This document shows, one piece after another, positions 1 through 8,991 of a stretch of 64,000 bases of DNA. The first letter of the stretch is position 1; each line of letters opens with the position of its first letter. Under the pieces are notes generated by a model. It searched no databases, was not told the DNA's origin, and was given only the letters and a program-made list of their open reading frames with translations. The position numbers were made by a program, and so were the translations under genes. The DNA comes from Sulfurimicrobium sp963779055 (GTDB lineage Bacteria; Pseudomonadota; Gammaproteobacteria; Burkholderiales; Sulfuricellaceae), in NCBI GenBank assembly GCA_963779055.1, contig CAVZWN010000001.1, positions 659,380-723,379 of the forward strand, given 5' to 3'.

Positions 1-1
1 C

Positions 2-652
2 GGGAAAATGGGCCCTGATGGCAAGCCCATGACCAAAAAGGATGAGAAAGGCCACGTCATCTACGATTCCAGGAAAGGGGATTTCACTCTGGGTGAGAAC
101 GTCGTGCCGGAATATTTCTGGTTTAACGGCAAGGTGAAGTACACCCTGCTCGGCGACAAGGTCACCAAGAGCGATGTCGCAACGCCGATCAACCGCATCG
201 AGGGCAGCCCCACTGACGGCAAGTCAATGATCTGGCCAATGAAGGTCATGCGTGGCACACAACCCTTCGACCCGGTCAATCAAACCCTGGTGATGCCACA
301 TACGGCGGGTAACGATGACATCGGCTACTGGAAAAATTACGAATGGGAAAAAGCCATTGCGGACGGCATGCAGAACATGGGCGCCCCATTCTCTGGCAAA
401 GTCGATTTCATCAAAACCGAAATGTTCTGGCCCATCACCCACATGGTTGCGCCCAAGGAAGATGCACTTGATTGCGTGTCATGCCATAGCGACAACAGCC
501 GCCTGAAAGACGTCAAGGGTATCTACATGCCGGGTCGTGGCGACAACCACAAGTGGCTCGACATGGGTGGCTGGGCACTGGCCCTCCTGACCCTGCTCGG
601 GGTGATCATCCACGGTGCCGGCCGCATCTACATGAGCAACAGGAAAGGATAA
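2..652 (+). CDS. C-terminal part of a membrane-anchored multihaem cytochrome c (octahaem tetrathionate-reductase-like), 5' truncated
   Basis: The reading frame is open to the left edge, so the gene starts outside the window. The visible 215 residues hold one CxxCH haem motif (CVSCH, near nt 475-490) and end in a hydrophobic helix (WALALLTLLGVIIHGAG) followed by a short basic tail, which looks like a C-terminal membrane anchor. The family call, octahaem cytochrome c related to tetrathionate reductase, rests on this C-terminal sequence and on the di-haem cytochrome b gene 4 bp downstream. That pairing is typical of a periplasmic multihaem cytochrome coupled to the quinone pool. The other haem sites lie outside the window, so the haem number cannot be checked here. 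Confidence 0.6.
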   Translation, partial: GKMGPDGKPMTKKDEKGHVIYDSRKGDFTLGENVVPEYFWFNGKVKYTLLGDKVTKSDVATPINRIEGSPTDGKSMIWPMKVMRGTQPFDPVNQTLVMPHTAGNDDIGYWKNYEWEKAIADGMQNMGAPFSGKVDFIKTEMFWPITHMVAPKEDALDCVSCHSDNSRLKDVKGIYMPGRGDNHKWLDMGGWALALLTLLGVIIHGAGRIYMSNRKG

Positions 653-656
653 GATC

Positions 657-1256
657 ATGTCAGAAAAAATCTACGTCTTTAAACTCTTCGAGCGCTTCTG
701 GCACTGGTCTCAGGCCTCGCTCATCATCTTCATGCTGATCACCGGCTTCGAGGTGCATGGCTCTTACCAGCTCTTCGGCTTCGCCGATGCGGTGGGCCTG
801 CATACCATCGCCGCCTGGACCCTGATCGGCCTGTGGGTGTTTGCCATCTTCTGGCATTTCACTACCGGTGAGTGGAAGCAGTACATCCCGACCATGGATA
901 AGGTCGTGGCCATGGTCAAGTACTATTCCGTCGGGATCTTCGTCCATGCGCCCCACCCTTTCCGGGCCACCACGCTGAAGAAGCATAACCCGCTGCAGCG
1001 CCTGGCCTATCTCGGCGTGCTGCTGTTCATCGGCCCTCTGCTGTGGTTCTCGGGGTGGTTCTATCTGTTCTTCGGTGACTGGAGTGCCTGGGGGGTGGAC
1101 CAGTACGTCTCCCTCGAGTGGGTGGCGTTCTTCCATACCGCTGGCGCGTTCATGATGCTGCTGTTCCTGATCGCTCACGTTTACCTGACCACGGCGGGTC
1201 ATACCCCAACCGCGCATATCAAGGCCATGATCACCGGCTGGGAAGAAGTGGATTAG
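657..1256 (+). CDS. Cytochrome b561-type di-haem membrane subunit
   Basis: This 199-residue integral membrane protein has four hydrophobic helices. Candidate haem-b histidines are in FWHW (helix 1), LHTIAAW (helix 2), FFHTAG (helix 3) and IAHVYL (helix 4), the pattern of the b561 / NiFe-hydrogenase cytochrome b / thiosulfate reductase cytochrome b superfamily. It starts 4 bp after the upstream cytochrome c gene with AAGGATAAG as a Shine-Dalgarno region, so the two are co-transcribed. Inferred role: electron transfer between the quinone pool and the periplasmic multihaem cytochrome. Direction and terminal substrate (tetrathionate or another sulfur compound) cannot be told from sequence. The operon ends at the terminator just downstream. 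Confidence 0.8.
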   Translation: MSEKIYVFKLFERFWHWSQASLIIFMLITGFEVHGSYQLFGFADAVGLHTIAAWTLIGLWVFAIFWHFTTGEWKQYIPTMDKVVAMVKYYSVGIFVHAPHPFRATTLKKHNPLQRLAYLGVLLFIGPLLWFSGWFYLFFGDWSAWGVDQYVSLEWVAFFHTAGAFMMLLFLIAHVYLTTAGHTPTAHIKAMITGWEEVD

Positions 1257-1280
1257 GTGGCTTGCCCCATCCAGGTAAAA

Positions 1281-1311
1281 AGCCGGACAGTAAAAGCTGT
1301 CCGGCTTTTTT
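1281..1311 (+). terminator. Rho-independent terminator after the cytochrome operon
   Basis: A perfect 10-bp stem (AGCCGGACAG / CTGTCCGGCT) with a 6-nt loop is followed at once by a T run. It lies 25 bp after the cytochrome b stop codon and separates this operon from the lap genes. Confidence 0.9.
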
Positions 1312-1437
1312 ATGCCTGTGCTAAACTTGAATCAGCTTCTTAAAGCACATATTCATAGAGGCAATTGGCTGGCAAGTTCCAAATAAAAAGATATTCCGGC
1401 CTTATTTTCCAGTTTTTATTACTGCATGGAGATGGCA

Positions 1438-1454
1438 CCCGGTTCCTATCCGGG
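1438..1454 (+). promoter_or_regulatory. Small hairpin just before the lapB start, where a Shine-Dalgarno would sit
   Basis: CCCGG and CCGGG flank a 7-nt loop and end 11 nt before the lapB ATG. No good Shine-Dalgarno is visible between hairpin and start. The 150-bp leader upstream (1312-1465) is AT-rich and holds no ORF. The hairpin could affect translation of lapB, but it may be incidental. Confidence 0.3.
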
Positions 1455-1465
1455 AAAAATCAATC

Positions 1466-3643
1466 ATGAATACCGATTTTCATGACGATTCCTGGCATAT
1501 TCCGCATGACATTCAGTTGCGCGAAGATTCGTTACTGAATTGCCTCGTAGTACTTACCAAACTCTGGAATAAACCTTTTTCTCCCGATGCACTGGTTGCC
1601 GGCCTTCCCTTGGTGGGGAACCGGCTGACGCCGGAATTGTTCCTCAGGGCGGCCTGGCGAGGGGGCCTCTCGGCTAAGATTGTTAGCCGGAAGCTGGATG
1701 CGATTCCCGACCTGGTTTTACCTGTAGTACTCCTGCTAAAAGACAAACAGGCCTGCATTCTGGTCAGCAAGAATCAGAATGGGACCCTGCAGATAATCCA
1801 CCCGGAAACCGGCGTGGGCACAACGGAAATGACAACCGGGCAACTGGATGAGTTGTACACCGGTTATGCCATCTACTCAAAGCCGGCGTTTCGCTTTGAA
1901 GATCGTATATTCCACTCAAAAGCTTCTGGCAAAGCCAATAAATGGTTCTGGGATGTCCTGCAGGAATCCTGGCCCATCTATATCGATGTCATCGTTGCAT
2001 CTCTGCTGATCAACGTTCTCACCCTGGCAACATATTTCTTTGCCATTAACGTGTTTGACCGCGTCGTTCCCAACAATGCATTTGAAACCCTGTGGATTCT
2101 TGCAATTGGCGTAACAATTGCAATTATTTTCGATATGGGCCTGAAGATATTACGCAGCTATTTTACTGACCTTGCAGGGAAGAAAGCGGATGTTGTCCTT
2201 TCCGCCAACATCTATGAAAGACTGCTTGGCATGCGCCTGACCGAAAAACCCGAGTCTGTTGGGTCTTTCATGGGAAACATGAATGAATTCAATTCGTTGA
2301 GAGATTTCATGACATCCACAACGCTTCTGGCTTTTGTCGACCTGCCTTTCATCTTTATTTATATCGCAGCTATCTGGTGGATTGGCGGGCCGCTTGCCTG
2401 GATCCCAATGTCTGCGCTACCGTTCGGTCTGCTAATTGGCTATATGTTGCAGGGCCCGCTCGCCAATCTGGTTCGTGAAAATGTAAGGCTGGGGACGCAA
2501 AAACAGGCCACCTTGGCAGAAACCCTGATGTGTCTTGAACCGATCAAGGCGTTTGGCGCAGAGGGGCCCATGCAATCCAAATGGGAAAATCAGGTTGGCG
2601 AAGTCGCAAACATGGGGCTAAAGGCGCATGTTTACTCGGCTGTAACCGCAAACCTGTCGTGGTTCGTTCAGGAGATGTCAACCGTTGCGGTGATCGTTTA
2701 TGGTGTCTATCTGATCGCCGATCATGAAATTACGCTGGGCGCCTTGATCATCAGCTGGGTGTTAACGCGTCGCACGCTTGCCCCGCTCGGGCAGATCGCT
2801 ACCTTGATGACACGCTACCAGTATGCACGTGATGCACTGAAGTTTTTTGACCGGATGATGGATCTTCCAATAGAAAGGCCCGCTGGCAAGTCTTTCGTCA
2901 GCAGAGCCAAGCTGGAGGGTAAAATCGAGTTCCGCGATGTTTCCTTCAGCTACCCCGGCAACTCCGTACCCGCCCTGAACAAGGTGTCTTTCACCATTCA
3001 GAAAGGCGAGCGCATTGGTATTGTCGGCCCCATTGGCTCCGGCAAGACCACCATTGAAAAGCTGATTTTAGGTCTCTACCAGCCCAGCTCGGGAGCCATT
3101 CTGATTGATGACATCGACATTCACCAGATCGACCCGGCCGACCTCCGCCGCGATATCGGTTATGTACCCCAGGATATCATTCTGTTCTACGGAACCGTGC
3201 GAGAGAACATCATGATTGCCGCACCCTACGCTCGCGATTCCGACATGCTGCGTGCCGCCGACATTTCGGGTGTTTCCGAGTTCGTAAAGCATAATCCCAA
3301 GGGATATGACCTGGCGATTGGCGAACGCGGAGAAAGCATGTCTGGGGGGCAAAAACAGACCATAGCAATTGCGCGTGCATTGCTGAGATCACCACCAATC
3401 CTGATTTTTGATGAACCTACCAACTCCATGGACCCCCATACCGAACGCCTTCTCATGGAACGGATTTCACAAAACATGGAAGAAAAAACGCTCGTCCTTG
3501 TCACCCACCATCATTCAGTATTACCACTTATAAAACGGCTGATTGTTCTGGATAACGGACAGGTCGTAGCCGATGGCCCAAAGGAACAGGTTCTGGCCGC
3601 ACTAACGGAGGGCAAGATCAATGTCGCCCAAAAACCGAACTGA
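1466..3643 (+). CDS. lapB: Type I secretion ABC transporter/permease, LapB family
   Basis: Inner-membrane ATPase of the type I secretion system that exports a LapA-type adhesin. The 725 residues hold an N-terminal C39-like domain (about 1-130) without a recognisable peptidase Cys-Gly motif, as in non-cleaving C39-like domains. A six-helix ABC membrane domain (about 160-450) and a C-terminal nucleotide-binding domain follow. In that domain Walker A GPIGSGKTT, Q-loop YVPQD, signature SGGQKQ, Walker B ILIFDEPT and switch histidine VTHHH are all intact. It overlaps lapC by 23 bp, and adhesin, lapE, lapG and lapD follow on the same strand, which makes the LapB assignment firm. No Shine-Dalgarno is evident, but the ATG start matches the family N-terminus. 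Confidence 0.93.
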   Translation: MNTDFHDDSWHIPHDIQLREDSLLNCLVVLTKLWNKPFSPDALVAGLPLVGNRLTPELFLRAAWRGGLSAKIVSRKLDAIPDLVLPVVLLLKDKQACILVSKNQNGTLQIIHPETGVGTTEMTTGQLDELYTGYAIYSKPAFRFEDRIFHSKASGKANKWFWDVLQESWPIYIDVIVASLLINVLTLATYFFAINVFDRVVPNNAFETLWILAIGVTIAIIFDMGLKILRSYFTDLAGKKADVVLSANIYERLLGMRLTEKPESVGSFMGNMNEFNSLRDFMTSTTLLAFVDLPFIFIYIAAIWWIGGPLAWIPMSALPFGLLIGYMLQGPLANLVRENVRLGTQKQATLAETLMCLEPIKAFGAEGPMQSKWENQVGEVANMGLKAHVYSAVTANLSWFVQEMSTVAVIVYGVYLIADHEITLGALIISWVLTRRTLAPLGQIATLMTRYQYARDALKFFDRMMDLPIERPAGKSFVSRAKLEGKIEFRDVSFSYPGNSVPALNKVSFTIQKGERIGIVGPIGSGKTTIEKLILGLYQPSSGAILIDDIDIHQIDPADLRRDIGYVPQDIILFYGTVRENIMIAAPYARDSDMLRAADISGVSEFVKHNPKGYDLAIGERGESMSGGQKQTIAIARALLRSPPILIFDEPTNSMDPHTERLLMERISQNMEEKTLVLVTHHHSVLPLIKRLIVLDNGQVVADGPKEQVLAALTEGKINVAQKPN

Positions 3644-5042
3644 GCAACCTGATTCTCAAGCCGACGAAGGCGTCATTGGAAGCATTTACCAGCGTTTTGT
3701 CGCGAATGCCTGGAATACAAAGAACACCCAGTTGCATGAAGACATTGATTTCATGTCGGAGCAAAATGCGGCTTCACTGATTTGGCCCCACTTTTTTTCT
3801 CATATCCTGTTATGGACAGTATTTCTTTTTATTGTCATTGGGCTGATCTGGGCCAGCCTAGCGACTGTTGATGAAATTACCGAGGCTTCGGGCAAAGTAG
3901 TCCCCTCCAGCCAGATGCAGATCATTCAGAATCTCGAGGGCGGGATTGTCTCAAAAATAATGGTTCAAGTAGGCCAGGTGGTCAAAAAAGGCCAACTGTT
4001 GATGCAACTCGACGAAACCCGCTTCTCCTCGTCAGACAAGGAAAACCAGGGGAAACTGCAGAGCCTGCAGACCAGGATTGCCCGCTTAACTGCAGAAGCT
4101 TATGACAAGCCCTTTGAGGCGCCAGCACAACTGCTTAAAGAAAGACCTGAACTTGTCGAGCACGAACACTCCCTTTATCTGGCACGAAAACAGGAGCTCC
4201 AGGCAAACATCTCCGTATTGCAACAGCAGGCAGGCCAACGCAGCCAGGAAATTTCCGAAAAGAAGGCCAGGGAGGCGCAAATTTTGCAAAGCCTGAAACT
4301 GGTTACCCAGGAGCTGACCATGACACGTCCGCTGATGCAGCAGGGCGTAGTTTCCGAAGTGGAAATACTGCGCCTTGAAAGACAAGTCAATGATTTAAAA
4401 GGGGACCTTGAATCAACGCGTATTTCAATCCCGAGATTATCGGCCAGCGTGCAGGAAATTCGTAACAAGATAGAGGGCCTGAACATGAAATTCCGCAGCG
4501 ATGCGATGAATGAATTAAGTCAGGCTCGTACTGAATTTGCCAGCGGATCAGCCATAGATATGGCAATCGGTGACCGCCTCGCCAGAACAGCCATCCGCTC
4601 CCCGGTCAATGGAATCATCAATCAAATCAAGGTAAACACGGTTGGCGGCGTCACTCAACCAGGAATGGAACTGATGGAGATCGTTCCCATTGAAGACAAC
4701 TTGCTGATTGAAGCGCGCGTTCGCCCATCGGATATCGCTTTTTTGCGTCCAGGCCAGGAAGCTACCGTTAAAATTTCCGCTTACGATTACTCAATTTACG
4801 GAGGCTTCCCGGCAGTTCTTGAAATGATCAGCGCGGACACGATCATGAACGAAAAGGGGGATGCCTTTTATCTGATCAGAGTAAGAACCAAGTCAAATAC
4901 CCTGACAAGAACAAAAGAGCCGATGTCTATCATGCCCGGCATGTTAGCCACTGTAGACATCAAAACCGGGAAAAAAACCATCCTGCACTACATTCTCAAG
5001 CCTATCGTCAAAACCAAGGACAAGGCATTGAGGGAACGATAA
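3621..5042 (+). CDS. lapC: HlyD-family membrane fusion protein of the type I secretion system (LapC)
   Basis: Periplasmic adaptor linking LapB to the outer-membrane channel LapE. The 473-residue protein has a cytoplasmic N-terminus of about 55 residues and one membrane helix (about 58-82). A lipoyl/barrel half (SQMQIIQNLEGGIV) follows, then a long alpha-helical hairpin (about 130-310) with coiled-coil composition, and the second lipoyl and beta-barrel half (TAIRSPVNGIINQIKV, PGMLATVDIKTG). Length and order match HlyD/LapC/PrsE. The start lies inside the lapB 3' end, which implies translational coupling. Transport substrate by context: the retention-module protein at 5915. Confidence 0.92.
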   Translation: MSPKNRTEQPDSQADEGVIGSIYQRFVANAWNTKNTQLHEDIDFMSEQNAASLIWPHFFSHILLWTVFLFIVIGLIWASLATVDEITEASGKVVPSSQMQIIQNLEGGIVSKIMVQVGQVVKKGQLLMQLDETRFSSSDKENQGKLQSLQTRIARLTAEAYDKPFEAPAQLLKERPELVEHEHSLYLARKQELQANISVLQQQAGQRSQEISEKKAREAQILQSLKLVTQELTMTRPLMQQGVVSEVEILRLERQVNDLKGDLESTRISIPRLSASVQEIRNKIEGLNMKFRSDAMNELSQARTEFASGSAIDMAIGDRLARTAIRSPVNGIINQIKVNTVGGVTQPGMELMEIVPIEDNLLIEARVRPSDIAFLRPGQEATVKISAYDYSIYGGFPAVLEMISADTIMNEKGDAFYLIRVRTKSNTLTRTKEPMSIMPGMLATVDIKTGKKTILHYILKPIVKTKDKALRER

Positions 5043-5124
5043 ATAGAGAAAAAAGTTCAACAGCCATCATTTTCCACATGATCACAAAAAGACAAAGTGC
5101 AGTTTCGAGCCACGGAGAAATGCA

Positions 5125-5811
5125 GTGATTTTACTGGCAAGCGACAACATAGATATTCTTAGCAAGTGGGGCGCAATGCTGCGGAATTTACATCAAATTT
5201 CAGTAGCAGCAAGCCTGGACGAATTAAAAAATAAACTTGCGATCTCATCACCCGACTGTGTCGCTTTTGACCACGCCCTCGCCCCTCAAAACCTGCTCGA
5301 AGCTGTAAAACAAATTCGCAGTGCAAACCACCAGACAAAGATCGTGCTATTAACTGAACCGGAGTTTCAGCATTCCGACCAGGAAATCCTGGCCTTGCTG
5401 AAAGCTGGCATCCGCGGGTTTTGCCCCTATGACACGAATGCCGAATTGATCTCAAAAGTGCTGGGCGCACTGGAGCAAGGGCAAGTCTGGGTGAGGAGCA
5501 GCTTTATCCCCACCCTGATTGATGAACTTTCCAAAAAGACAAAAAACAACATAAACGCCCCTCACAATGCATCCGGAGAACACGCGGCAGAAACTGATTC
5601 AGGATGTCAAAGTCTGCTCACTGAACTCACTCCAAGGGAAAAGGACGTTGCCATTCTGGTTGGCCAGGGTGAATGCAATAAACGTATTGCACAATGCCTG
5701 GAAATATCCGAGCAAACTGTCAAAGCGCACTTGACTACCATTTTCCGTAAACTCAATGTCACTGACCGGGTCCGCCTTGCACTGCTAGTGACTCACCCCC
5801 CCCTACCTTAG
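5125..5811 (+). CDS. LuxR/NarL-type DNA-binding response regulator
   Basis: 228 residues: an N-terminal receiver-like domain (about 1-120) with a possible phosphoacceptor aspartate in DCVAFDHAL, and a C-terminal LuxR helix-turn-helix (LTPREKDVAILVGQGECNKRIA, then EISEQTVKAHLTTIFRKLNV). The receiver is divergent: the usual acidic pair near the N-terminus is reduced to a single SDN, so phosphorylation is uncertain. The GTG start at 5125 is chosen because GGAG sits 7 nt upstream. It lies between lapC and the adhesin gene, so it probably controls adhesin or secretion-gene expression, but no target site is visible. Confidence 0.85.
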   Translation: MILLASDNIDILSKWGAMLRNLHQISVAASLDELKNKLAISSPDCVAFDHALAPQNLLEAVKQIRSANHQTKIVLLTEPEFQHSDQEILALLKAGIRGFCPYDTNAELISKVLGALEQGQVWVRSSFIPTLIDELSKKTKNNINAPHNASGEHAAETDSGCQSLLTELTPREKDVAILVGQGECNKRIAQCLEISEQTVKAHLTTIFRKLNVTDRVRLALLVTHPPLP

Positions 5812-5914
5812 TCCGCAATACTCCAGTCCAATAGACGGCCACCTCCACTAGGAATCTAATGACTACAGAAGTTGATTTTTAATTCACATAATTTCTAGGT
5901 TGAGGGAGGTTATC

Positions 5915-7372
5915 ATGAGCACCACCAACACCCCGTCTGGCTCAAATGCCATGACAGCAAAATCCATAGGAAAAGTTAGTGCCTTGACAGGTGAAGTTAA
6001 AGTCATTGGCGCTGACGGTGTCACGCGCCAACTTCAGATTGGCGACCTTGTTTTTGCAAACGATCAAATCTTAACTGGCTCCGTCGCTGCCGTTCAGATC
6101 GAGTTTCTGGATGGAAGCCGGTTCGACATGGGCCGAGATAGCCAGACCGTATTGAATGCTGACATATTCAACCCAAATGCAGCACAGACTGCGGGCGGAG
6201 TGGATGATATTCAGGCACAGATCGCGGCTGGCGCCGACCCGACTCAGGTAGCTGAAGCAAGTGCAGCAGGCGCCGGGAGCGGTTCTGAAGGCGGTCACAG
6301 TTTTGTCTATGAAGAGCAATCCGGTGCCCGAGGCGATGTTAACAGTGGATTCAAAACAGCCGCGCTGTCTGTTGATTTGACGCCACCGCCGGCCGTGCTT
6401 GCCGAGCCGTTGCCTTTAACTCCCGTTTCTGATGACGACGATGACTCGGACAGCGATACGGATATCGATGCTGACGCCGATGCTGATGCCGACTGTGATG
6501 CTGACGCTGACGCTGATGCCGATGCCGATGCCGATGCCGATGCAGACGCAGATGCCGATGCAGATGCCGATGCAGACGCAGACGCAGACGCAGATGCCGA
6601 TGCAGATGCCGATGCCGATGCCGATGCAGACGCAGATGCAGATGCAGATGCAGATGCAGATGCTGATGCCGATGCCGACGCAGACGCAGACGCAGATGCC
6701 GACGCAGATGCCGACGCTGATGCTGATGCTGATGCTGATGCTGATGCCGACGCAGACGCAGACGCAGATGCCGACGCAGATGCTGATGCCGACGCAGACG
6801 CCGACGCAGATGCCGACGCAGACGCAGACGCCGACGCAGATGCCGACGCAGATGCTGATGCTGATGCCGATGCAGACGCTGATGCCGATGCCGATGCCGA
6901 CGCAGACGCCGATGCCGACGCCGATGCCGACGCAGATGCAGATGCTGATGCAGATGCTGATGCAGATGCTGATGCAGATGCAGACGCCGATGCAGATGCA
7001 GATGCAGATGCAGATGCGATGCTGATGCAGACGCCGATGCAGATGCCGACGCTGACGCTGATGCAGACGCAGATGCCGACGCTGATGCCGACGCCGATGC
7101 TGACGCCGATGCTGACGCCGATGCTGATGCCGATGCCGATGCTGATGCTGATGCTGATGCTGATGCAGACGCCGATGCAGACGACGACTCAGATGACGAC
7201 AATGGCCAGGGTGAAAGGGGCTTCCTCAGCGAAGGAGATGTATTTACAGGAGGAGAAGGCGGCGGTCAGCGGCGGTGGCGGCGGTCACGGAGGCGAAGGC
7301 GGAGGCGGAGCGCCTTGGCCCGTACCACCAGACTTCTTCGATCCCCCAGTTGATCCTGGTGATGTAAGTTAA
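5915..7372 (+). CDS. LapA-type retention-module protein with a giant Asp-Ala repeat (short surface adhesin)
   Basis: The N-terminal 130 residues match the LapA retention module: the GKVSALTGEVKVIGADG strand region, DGSRFDMGRDS, and a SAAG LapG cleavage-site motif (about residues 116-119) followed by GGHSFVYEE. About 120 Asp-Ala dipeptides follow, then a Gly-rich stretch and a Pro-rich tail (PPDFFDPPVDPGDVS). ATG 5915 is chosen over TTG 5900 because GGGAGGT lies 5 nt upstream. Two features are odd. No RTX nonapeptides, vWFA domain or usual C-terminal T1SS signal is present. Two apparent compensating frameshifts (lost base at 7017/7018; extra base near 7267) make residues about 369-451 a Met/Gln/Thr/Pro-rich stretch, whereas the adjacent frame reads on as Asp-Ala and then Asp/Gly-rich sequence. 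Inferred role: a cell-surface protein held by LapE and released by LapG. Confidence 0.85.
   Translation: MSTTNTPSGSNAMTAKSIGKVSALTGEVKVIGADGVTRQLQIGDLVFANDQILTGSVAAVQIEFLDGSRFDMGRDSQTVLNADIFNPNAAQTAGGVDDIQAQIAAGADPTQVAEASAAGAGSGSEGGHSFVYEEQSGARGDVNSGFKTAALSVDLTPPPAVLAEPLPLTPVSDDDDDSDSDTDIDADADADADCDADADADADADADADADADADADADADADADADADADADADADADADADADADADADADADADADADADADADADADADADADADADADADADADADADADADADADADADADADADADADADADADADADADADADADADADADADADADADADADADADADADADADADADAMLMQTPMQMPTLTLMQTQMPTLMPTPMLTPMLTPMLMPMPMLMLMLMLMQTPMQTTTQMTTMARVKGASSAKEMYLQEEKAAVSGGGGGHGGEGGGGAPWPVPPDFFDPPVDPGDVS
6467..7200 (+). repeat. Hexanucleotide GAYGCN tandem repeat encoding (Asp-Ala)n
   Basis: About 730 bp of near-uninterrupted GAT/GAC + GCN hexamers, roughly 120 units. 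Codon choice at both third positions varies, so the array is a degenerate protein-level repeat rather than a perfect microsatellite. Copy-number change by whole units keeps the frame. The +1 frame (ATGCNG / ACGCNG) is also free of stops, so a slip is tolerated on the way to the 3' end. One unit has TGT (Cys) instead of GCN near 6491. The phase changes at 7017/7018. Confidence 0.95.
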
Positions 7373-7380
7373 AGGGCGGG

Positions 7381-7469
7381 GTTGAGGCACCGAAGCAATG
7401 GTGTCTCAACTTCTCTAACAAATGCAGTTAATTGACGTGGTGCGGTTATTGACTGCACCACGTTTTTTT
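7381..7469 (+). terminator. Two hairpins after the adhesin gene, the second a rho-independent terminator
   Basis: The first stem is GTTGAGGCACC / GGTGTCTCAAC (7381-7410) with one G-T pair. The second is ACGTGGTGC / GCACCACGT (7435-7463), followed by TTTTTTA. The rest of the 264-bp gap up to lapE is AT-rich and holds no ORF. It probably carries the lapE promoter. Confidence 0.85.
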
Positions 7470-7636
7470 ATTTTTCTTCACCATTGACAATAATCAGCCA
7501 TCCAGCAAAATTAAGCACAATATTTCCAAAATAGCCTGGTTAAGGACTTGAATTTTTGACCAAATATTAGTAAGGTTGATAAGGGTTTATACTGTAATGC
7601 TATTGCTGTTGCTTAACTTAGAATAGGGGAATAATC

Positions 7637-8980
7637 ATGAAACAAAAAAACATAGTTACCTTGGCAATGCTTCCATGCTTGAGTTTATGCGTAGCAAGCC
7701 AACTGCAAGCAGAACCGCTCAAGGATGTAGTCGAAAAAGTCATCAAGACCAATCCGGATGTACTCGCGACAACGCAACATCGTCTATCCGTTGATCAGGA
7801 ACTAAAGGGCGCAAAAGGCGGATATTTCCCCAAGGTTGACTTGACGCTGGGCTACGGAAAAGAGCGAACAGACACCCCTTCCACTCGTGCAGCCGGCCTG
7901 AACAACCCCGAACTCACCCGGCGCGAGGCCGAGCTGAAGTTGAGTCAAATGCTATTTGACGGCTTTGGCGTTCAAAGTGAAGTAAACCGGCAAAAAGCCC
8001 GTCTGAATTCATCCGCCTATATGGCCTATGGGGTTTCGGAAGAAATCAGTCTGAATGCCATTGAAGCCTACATCGAAGTATTGCGTCAGCAAGAACTTGT
8101 GGGCCTGGCCAAACAAAACATGGAAAACCACCAGCGCACCCATGATCAGATCAAATTACGGAGCGAAAGTGGCGTGGGTCGCAAGGCTGATCTGGAGCAG
8201 TCACAAGGCAGGTTGTCTCTTGCAAAATCCAATTTGCTCGCTGTTGAGAGCAGCTTGAAAGATGCGGAGTCAAAATATTTCTATGTGGTAGGCAACGCAC
8301 CCGACCAGCTGACCAAACCCGCAATACAGCAGGCATTGCTCCCTAAAACAGAAGCAGAAGCCATTGAGATCGCAGTTAACAATCACCCGATCCTGAAGTC
8401 CGCACTCTCCGATGTTGAAAGTGCACAGGCACAGCACAAAGCCGCAAAATCCCTGCTTTATCCCCGTTTGGACCTGGAGCTTTCCGCATCTCAAAACCAG
8501 GATGTTTCAGGCTTTGCAGGCGACTATGACAACACACAGGCAATGCTGCGTCTGCGCTATAACCTCTTCAAGGGCAAATCCGACATGGCCAGGGTTGACC
8601 AAACCTCCCTGCTCACTCAGGAGGCAACCCAGGTATCCAACCGTTCCCGGCGTCAGGTAGAGCAATCGACGAAAATGTCCTGGAATGCCTACACCACGGC
8701 CAGCGAACGTCTCACTCCTTTGAAAGATTTTGTAACTGCGAGTGAGGCCACGCGAGAGGCTTATGGCAAACAGTTCAATCTCGGCCAGCGCACTTTGCTG
8801 GATTTGCTTGATAGTGAGAACGAGTATTACACCTCGCGCACATCTTATGTGACCGGGCAATACACGCATCTTTTTGCTTCCTTCCGTCTCCTGCAGAACG
8901 AAGGCCGTCTGCTTGAATCCCTGGGAATTCCGTTGCCAGAAGAAGCCATAGCACCAGCCGAAGAAAAGAAATCGAATTGA
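7637..8980 (+). CDS. lapE: TolC-family outer-membrane channel of the type I system (LapE)
   Basis: 447 residues with a signal peptide (basic start, hydrophobic core, cleavage near SQLQAEP) and the two TolC repeat halves. The conserved TolC-type elements are present: GGYFPKVDLTLGYG and later SLLYPRLDLELSAS for the barrel strands, and the C-terminal NLGQRTLLDLLDSENEYYTSR motif of outer-membrane efflux proteins. It completes the LapB-LapC-LapE export path. In LapA systems this channel also holds the retention module of the adhesin at the surface. AGGGG lies 7 nt before the ATG. It has its own leader and is preceded by a terminator, so it may be expressed separately from the adhesin. Confidence 0.92.
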   Translation: MKQKNIVTLAMLPCLSLCVASQLQAEPLKDVVEKVIKTNPDVLATTQHRLSVDQELKGAKGGYFPKVDLTLGYGKERTDTPSTRAAGLNNPELTRREAELKLSQMLFDGFGVQSEVNRQKARLNSSAYMAYGVSEEISLNAIEAYIEVLRQQELVGLAKQNMENHQRTHDQIKLRSESGVGRKADLEQSQGRLSLAKSNLLAVESSLKDAESKYFYVVGNAPDQLTKPAIQQALLPKTEAEAIEIAVNNHPILKSALSDVESAQAQHKAAKSLLYPRLDLELSASQNQDVSGFAGDYDNTQAMLRLRYNLFKGKSDMARVDQTSLLTQEATQVSNRSRRQVEQSTKMSWNAYTTASERLTPLKDFVTASEATREAYGKQFNLGQRTLLDLLDSENEYYTSRTSYVTGQYTHLFASFRLLQNEGRLLESLGIPLPEEAIAPAEEKKSN

Positions 8981-8991
8981 TCCGGAAATAA

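Noticed and set aside
6467..7200. Regular repeat that could be mistaken for a CRISPR array
   Set aside because: The unit is 6 bp, continuous, with no spacers, and lies inside a coding frame.
6351..7202. 283-residue minus-strand ORF of Ser-Ala and His-Leu repeats
   Set aside because: It is the mirror of the GAYGCN repeat; open only because the repeat lacks stops in that frame, with no start context or family.
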